Positions 45,819 to 48,973 of a stretch of 48,973 bases of DNA are shown here, one piece after another (within the stretch, counting starts at the first letter, position 1; the number at the start of each line of letters is the position of its first letter). A model generated the notes under the pieces. The model was not told the origin of the DNA, made no database searches, and saw only the letters and a list, made by a program, of their open reading frames with translations. Location of the stretch: positions 155,866-204,838 of the forward strand of contig CP070727.1 in NCBI GenBank assembly GCA_020350885.1. Direction: 5' to 3'. Source of the stretch: a bacterium (GTDB lineage Bacteria; Krumholzibacteriota; Krumholzibacteriia; Krumholzibacteriales; Krumholzibacteriaceae). The position numbers were made by a program, and so were the translations under genes.

Positions 45819-46925
45819 ATGGGGGCTAGGAATCTTATAAGGAACGTCGGGATTTCGTTGTTGTCGGTGTTACTGCTGGTGATACTGCTCGAAGCGGCCC
45901 TCCATGTGTACCATACGATACGGCGCCGACCCCCCCTAGAAGGCCATCCCGGCGAAGAGTCACTGTACGTTATTCTCGATACGCCGGTACTGTACGGCCT
46001 GAATCCGAACCACCCGGAGATAAACTCTCAGGGGCTGCGGGACGATGAGGTAACGGTCCCAAAGCCGGCAGGCTGTCTTCGGATCCTCATTCTCGGCGAT
46101 TCGATCACGTTCGGAACCCTCATCGGCAAGGAGAAGGCATATCCGAGCAAGCTCGAACGCCTCCTGCGTGCGCAATCCAGATCGGTCGATGTCATCAATG
46201 CAGGGGTAAGCGGCTATACGGCTTACAACGAGCTTCAGTATTACCTCGTTGAGGGAAGGAAGTACGAGCCTGATATCGTGATCGTGGCGTTCTGTATGAA
46301 TGATGTGGCAAACCCGAGGATCCATTGGGGCTCGAATATCAGCAGGATGATCGATATCCCGCAGGAGGCCATCCCGAATAAGATGCACGATGAAGGCTAT
46401 GCGCTTCCTTTTGTAGAGTGGAGAAGTAGTATATGGTACCGGCTCATGATGCGGTCCGAGCTGTACAGGACATTCGGATGGAGGATCCGGCTGCTGGTTC
46501 AGGAGTTCAAAAAAGCACATCTTCCAACAATCATCACGGCGAACGATACAACCAGTATCAAGGTGCTCCTCAGTGAAACATCTACCGAGTTTCGGTGGCT
46601 GCTGTCGAACTATAGACAGCTGAACGATGCCGTACACTCCGATGGTGCTTCAATGCTGGTGCTCCTGTTCCCCCTGGCGTATCAGCTCGATGATCACTAT
46701 CCCTTTTTCCCGCAGCAGCTTATATCCAAGTGCTGTACGGAGTACGGTATCCCGTGCCTCGATCTGCTCGAAACGTTCAGGCAGTACGGCAAGGAGTATG
46801 TGTTCCTGCTCGACAGGACGGGTTACAACGACGTGTGGCATCTCTCGGGGCGTGGTCACGGGGTAGTGGCGCTGCGGTTACGGGAATGGGTGAATGAATA
46901 TATTGCGAGTGAAGGAGGGATTTGA
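45819..46925 (+). CDS. Membrane-anchored SGNH/GDSL-type hydrolase
   Basis: About 368 residues. Anchor NVGISLLSVLLLVILLEAAL near the N-terminus. Block I is ILILGDSITFGTL (Ser nucleophile), block II INAGVSGYTAYNELQYY, block III VAFCMNDVANP (Asn), and block V DVWHLSGRGHGVVA with the Asp and His candidates. ATG 45819 is preferred because it starts just ahead of the anchor; an in-frame GTG at 45792 would add nine residues, and neither has a strong ribosome-binding site. Third enzyme of this type in the window, of similar build to those at 265-1416 and 32336-33517. Probable surface-polymer esterase; substrate unknown. Confidence 0.82.
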   Translation: MGARNLIRNVGISLLSVLLLVILLEAALHVYHTIRRRPPLEGHPGEESLYVILDTPVLYGLNPNHPEINSQGLRDDEVTVPKPAGCLRILILGDSITFGTLIGKEKAYPSKLERLLRAQSRSVDVINAGVSGYTAYNELQYYLVEGRKYEPDIVIVAFCMNDVANPRIHWGSNISRMIDIPQEAIPNKMHDEGYALPFVEWRSSIWYRLMMRSELYRTFGWRIRLLVQEFKKAHLPTIITANDTTSIKVLLSETSTEFRWLLSNYRQLNDAVHSDGASMLVLLFPLAYQLDDHYPFFPQQLISKCCTEYGIPCLDLLETFRQYGKEYVFLLDRTGYNDVWHLSGRGHGVVALRLREWVNEYIASEGGI

Positions 46926-47006
46926 CATCCGCGGCGGTGGAGGATCGAATATGTAACTAATATAATCACATAGGGGAATCCTTCCCACCCGGAGGGTCGG
47001 GTGCTA

Positions 47007-47034
47007 TTGACAAGAGCGGAATATTTAGTATGTT
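47007..47034 (+). promoter_or_regulatory. Probable sigma70-like promoter for the 47126 gene
   Basis: TTGACA at 47007-47012, 16-bp spacer, TATGTT at 47029-47034, about 92 bases ahead of the ATG. A second candidate (TTGACA 46922-46927, TCGAAT 46945-46950) lies upstream. Confidence 0.5.
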
Positions 47035-47125
47035 TTGTATAGGGATGATGCCGGCCTCTAAGCAAGGCTTTCTTCTATTACCACATGGTATCCGCTGACA
47101 TTGAATTAGCCAGAGAGGTATTGCT

Positions 47126-48973
47126 ATGCGTTGGCTATTGGCAATAATGATTTGTATTTGTTTAGCCTCGCTTTTCCCCAGCCACAGTGCAGCACGAGAG
47201 GAAGCCAAGGGCAATCGAGCCATCATGAGGACCTGGTCCGAATACGAGTTCGAGCTGCCCGAGGGCACGGAGAACCCGGCGGTCCTCATGTCAGGTGCCC
47301 AGGTCGACACGTACTGCATCGTGTGGTACGACTTCGAGCAGATGGACTGGCAGGGGTGGACGCAGGTGGATAATACTGAACAGGTGGACACCTTCACGCA
47401 TGTGGATGACTTCGCCGGCCTCGGCGGCGGCGATTACGGGTTGCTGTATCCGATCGAGGGTGCACAGTCGATGTGGTGCGGTGTACGTCCCGATCCGAAT
47501 GATCCGTACCTCTGTTCGTTTGAAACTGCACCGGGGTACGGTAACGGGTGGAATCAATGGCTTGTGACCCTTCCGTTCGCATTCAGAGGGATCATAACCC
47601 TCTCCTATCACGGTGTCTTCGATTCGGAGCCCGATTGGGACCAGACCTTCGTCCAGTACGATGCGGGCAACAACAACTGGCAGGATGTGGTTATGTATGA
47701 GGGCGTGATCGATACGGTTGCCGTTCACGATCTCCTGCTCCCGTATGCTCAGACCAAGCTCCGGTTTAATTTCGTCTCGGATGGCGCATGGTCAGATCAG
47801 GACAACCTCTGGAACACCGACGGCGCGTTCATCGTCGACAGCATTACCGTATCGGACTCCGACAGTCTCATCGACTTTGAGGATTTCGAGGATGAGCCTC
47901 TCAATGCAACGCACGCCGACTTCTGGTATGCCAAGCCTGAGCCGGGATACGGGATCTTCTCGGGGCTCATAAACGGCCTGGATGAAAAGGATCCATGCGG
48001 CGACAACTTCGGCACGCAGATCGTGTTCTTCATCGGATCCGGAGAGCCGAGTGGTCTCTACCCGGGACTCTACGACACGCCGTTCTGCCTGGGTGGAGGT
48101 GGTACAGAGGCTCCGTGCCAGGATGAGTATGTCATGTCGCCGGAGATAGATATGACACAGTACTCGAGCCAGTGTAACGAGGTCCAGGATGCGAGCATCC
48201 CGCCGGAGATTCTTCCTGACCTGGGCGGCTGCTATCTTCGATTCACCGTGTATCGTGACCTGCCCGTTGTCAACTGTGTCTTCTACAACTGGGCGGTGCG
48301 TAACATTATTGACGGTTGCCCCGGTCCATGGCTGGATCGTACGTATGTTTATTACGGCCCTGATAAGGATTACATCTTCTCTACGAAAAATATCAGTGAC
48401 CTGGTAGGGGATGATCCTATACAGGTGCGCGTCGGTTGCATCGACATGTGCCAGTACTGGTTCGAGGTCTACTGTAATTGCGCCGCTCACACCCCGTCTC
48501 CGTGGTTCGACAACATTCGTATCCAGCGCATCGATGTGTCCGGTCCGCAATGGAGCTACCGGAACCTGGATCTCTTCCAGGACAAGTTCCCCGAGGCGCT
48601 GGACATCGAGAGCAACTGCCGTGCGGATGCGGCGAACGATATCCGTCCGAACGATGATCCGGTTATCGATCCCGGTGATTCGGTCGTCGTGGACTGCACC
48701 TCGCTCCTCGGTGGCGGTATCGATGAGGATGTTGGCGGTCCGCGAGTCTACATGCATATAAAGTGCGAGTACATCGGTCCGCCGGATCCGCCGTGGGGAC
48801 CGAAGACGCAGTATCTCGTCGGTTCCCAGGTCGAGGGCACCTATGGTACCTACCTTTCGAATGACGGCCAGTGGAACATCATCCAGGCGGATACGGCACG
48901 CACCGGTACCGCCCAGAATCCCGTCAATGATAGGTACATGTGGGATATGAACGACTCTCTTGTCACGAGAGGG
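47126..48973 (+). CDS. Large secreted protein, 3' end beyond the window
   Basis: The frame from ATG 47126 is open for 616 codons to the window edge. GAGAGG lies about 8 bases ahead. The leader MRWLLAIMICICLASLFPSHSAA is a signal peptide. The mature part has jelly-roll/MAM-like segments: WYDFEQMDWQGWTQVD, then GYGNGWNQWLVTLPFAF, later DSLIDFEDFEDEPLNATHAD and the tail. Many Cys (more than ten, such as VGCIDMCQYWFEVYCNCA) suggest disulfide bonds. Proteins of this style in FCB-group bacteria usually end in a sorting domain, but that part is not seen here. Function unknown; extracellular adhesion or degradation is possible. Confidence 0.8.
   Translation, partial: MRWLLAIMICICLASLFPSHSAAREEAKGNRAIMRTWSEYEFELPEGTENPAVLMSGAQVDTYCIVWYDFEQMDWQGWTQVDNTEQVDTFTHVDDFAGLGGGDYGLLYPIEGAQSMWCGVRPDPNDPYLCSFETAPGYGNGWNQWLVTLPFAFRGIITLSYHGVFDSEPDWDQTFVQYDAGNNNWQDVVMYEGVIDTVAVHDLLLPYAQTKLRFNFVSDGAWSDQDNLWNTDGAFIVDSITVSDSDSLIDFEDFEDEPLNATHADFWYAKPEPGYGIFSGLINGLDEKDPCGDNFGTQIVFFIGSGEPSGLYPGLYDTPFCLGGGGTEAPCQDEYVMSPEIDMTQYSSQCNEVQDASIPPEILPDLGGCYLRFTVYRDLPVVNCVFYNWAVRNIIDGCPGPWLDRTYVYYGPDKDYIFSTKNISDLVGDDPIQVRVGCIDMCQYWFEVYCNCAAHTPSPWFDNIRIQRIDVSGPQWSYRNLDLFQDKFPEALDIESNCRADAANDIRPNDDPVIDPGDSVVVDCTSLLGGGIDEDVGGPRVYMHIKCEYIGPPDPPWGPKTQYLVGSQVEGTYGTYLSNDGQWNIIQADTARTGTAQNPVNDRYMWDMNDSLVTRG

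Noticed and set aside
47792..48757. 321-codon open frame on the minus strand
   Set aside because: Opposite the large secreted protein, which has a signal peptide and continuous sense frame to the window edge.

Overview
The window looks like a chromosome segment of a Gram-negative bacterium from the FCB side of the tree, such as an uncultured Krumholzibacteria, Eisenbacteria, Zixibacteria or Latescibacteria-like lineage. That placement is an inference. It rests on a gingipain-type C25 protease with a C-terminal T9SS/FlgD-like sorting domain, outer-membrane beta-barrels, several lipoproteins, SdrD-like B repeats, prolyl-oligopeptidase-family peptidases and a moderate GC content. No rRNA or complete tRNA is present to settle it. 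Strong sigma70-like promoters (TTGACA, 16-17 bp, TATAAT-like) precede several units. TGA is used as an ordinary stop in many genes here.

Layout. 1-243: end of an IS3-family insertion sequence. 265-1416 (-): membrane-anchored SGNH hydrolase. 1498-4571 (+): small membrane protein, secreted CocE/NonD hydrolase, outer-membrane barrel. 4666-10492 (+): amino-acid metabolism operon with an Lrp/AsnC regulator, a LysN-like aminotransferase, an unrecognised 419-aa protein, a homoserine-dehydrogenase-like enzyme and an aldehyde dehydrogenase. A fragment resembling a tRNA 3' end follows. 10646-14401 (+): C25 protease. 14476-17397 (-): redox operon with a TlpA-like thioredoxin, a DUF6029-like outer-membrane protein, and a second thioredoxin-like protein whose first active-site Cys codon is TGA with a well-placed SECIS-like hairpin, so probably a selenoprotein. 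17646-19823 (-): exported protein fusing a CBM9-like domain, a LolA-like domain and an O-methyltransferase-like domain. 19927-21954 (-): S9 peptidase. 22123-25796 (+): two GT39-like membrane glycosyltransferases and a YeiB/DUF418 membrane protein. 25926-32297: SdrD-B lipoprotein, a small lipoprotein on the other strand, a conserved membrane protein, a secreted amidase and a third GT39-like protein. 32336-36273 (-): SGNH hydrolase and a P-type ATPase with altered ion-site residues. 36680-41988 (+): minor-pilin operon including a 994-aa PilW-like pilin fused to three B-type repeats and an FG-GAP propeller. 42100-45551 (-): DPP-IV-like S9 peptidase and a Met/Gly-rich lipoprotein. 45819-46925 (+): third SGNH hydrolase. 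47126-end (+): large secreted protein cut by the window edge.

Taken together, the genes suggest a protein- and peptide-degrading organism. It secretes proteases, peptidases and an amidase, catabolises amino acids under Lrp-type control, handles extracytoplasmic disulfides with paired thioredoxins (one likely selenium-dependent), decorates surface polymers with GT39/SGNH enzymes, and builds pili carrying an unusual large minor pilin. The most notable signals are the putative selenoprotein with its SECIS element, the pilin-propeller fusion, the exported methyltransferase fusion and the unrecognised enzyme in the Lrp operon.
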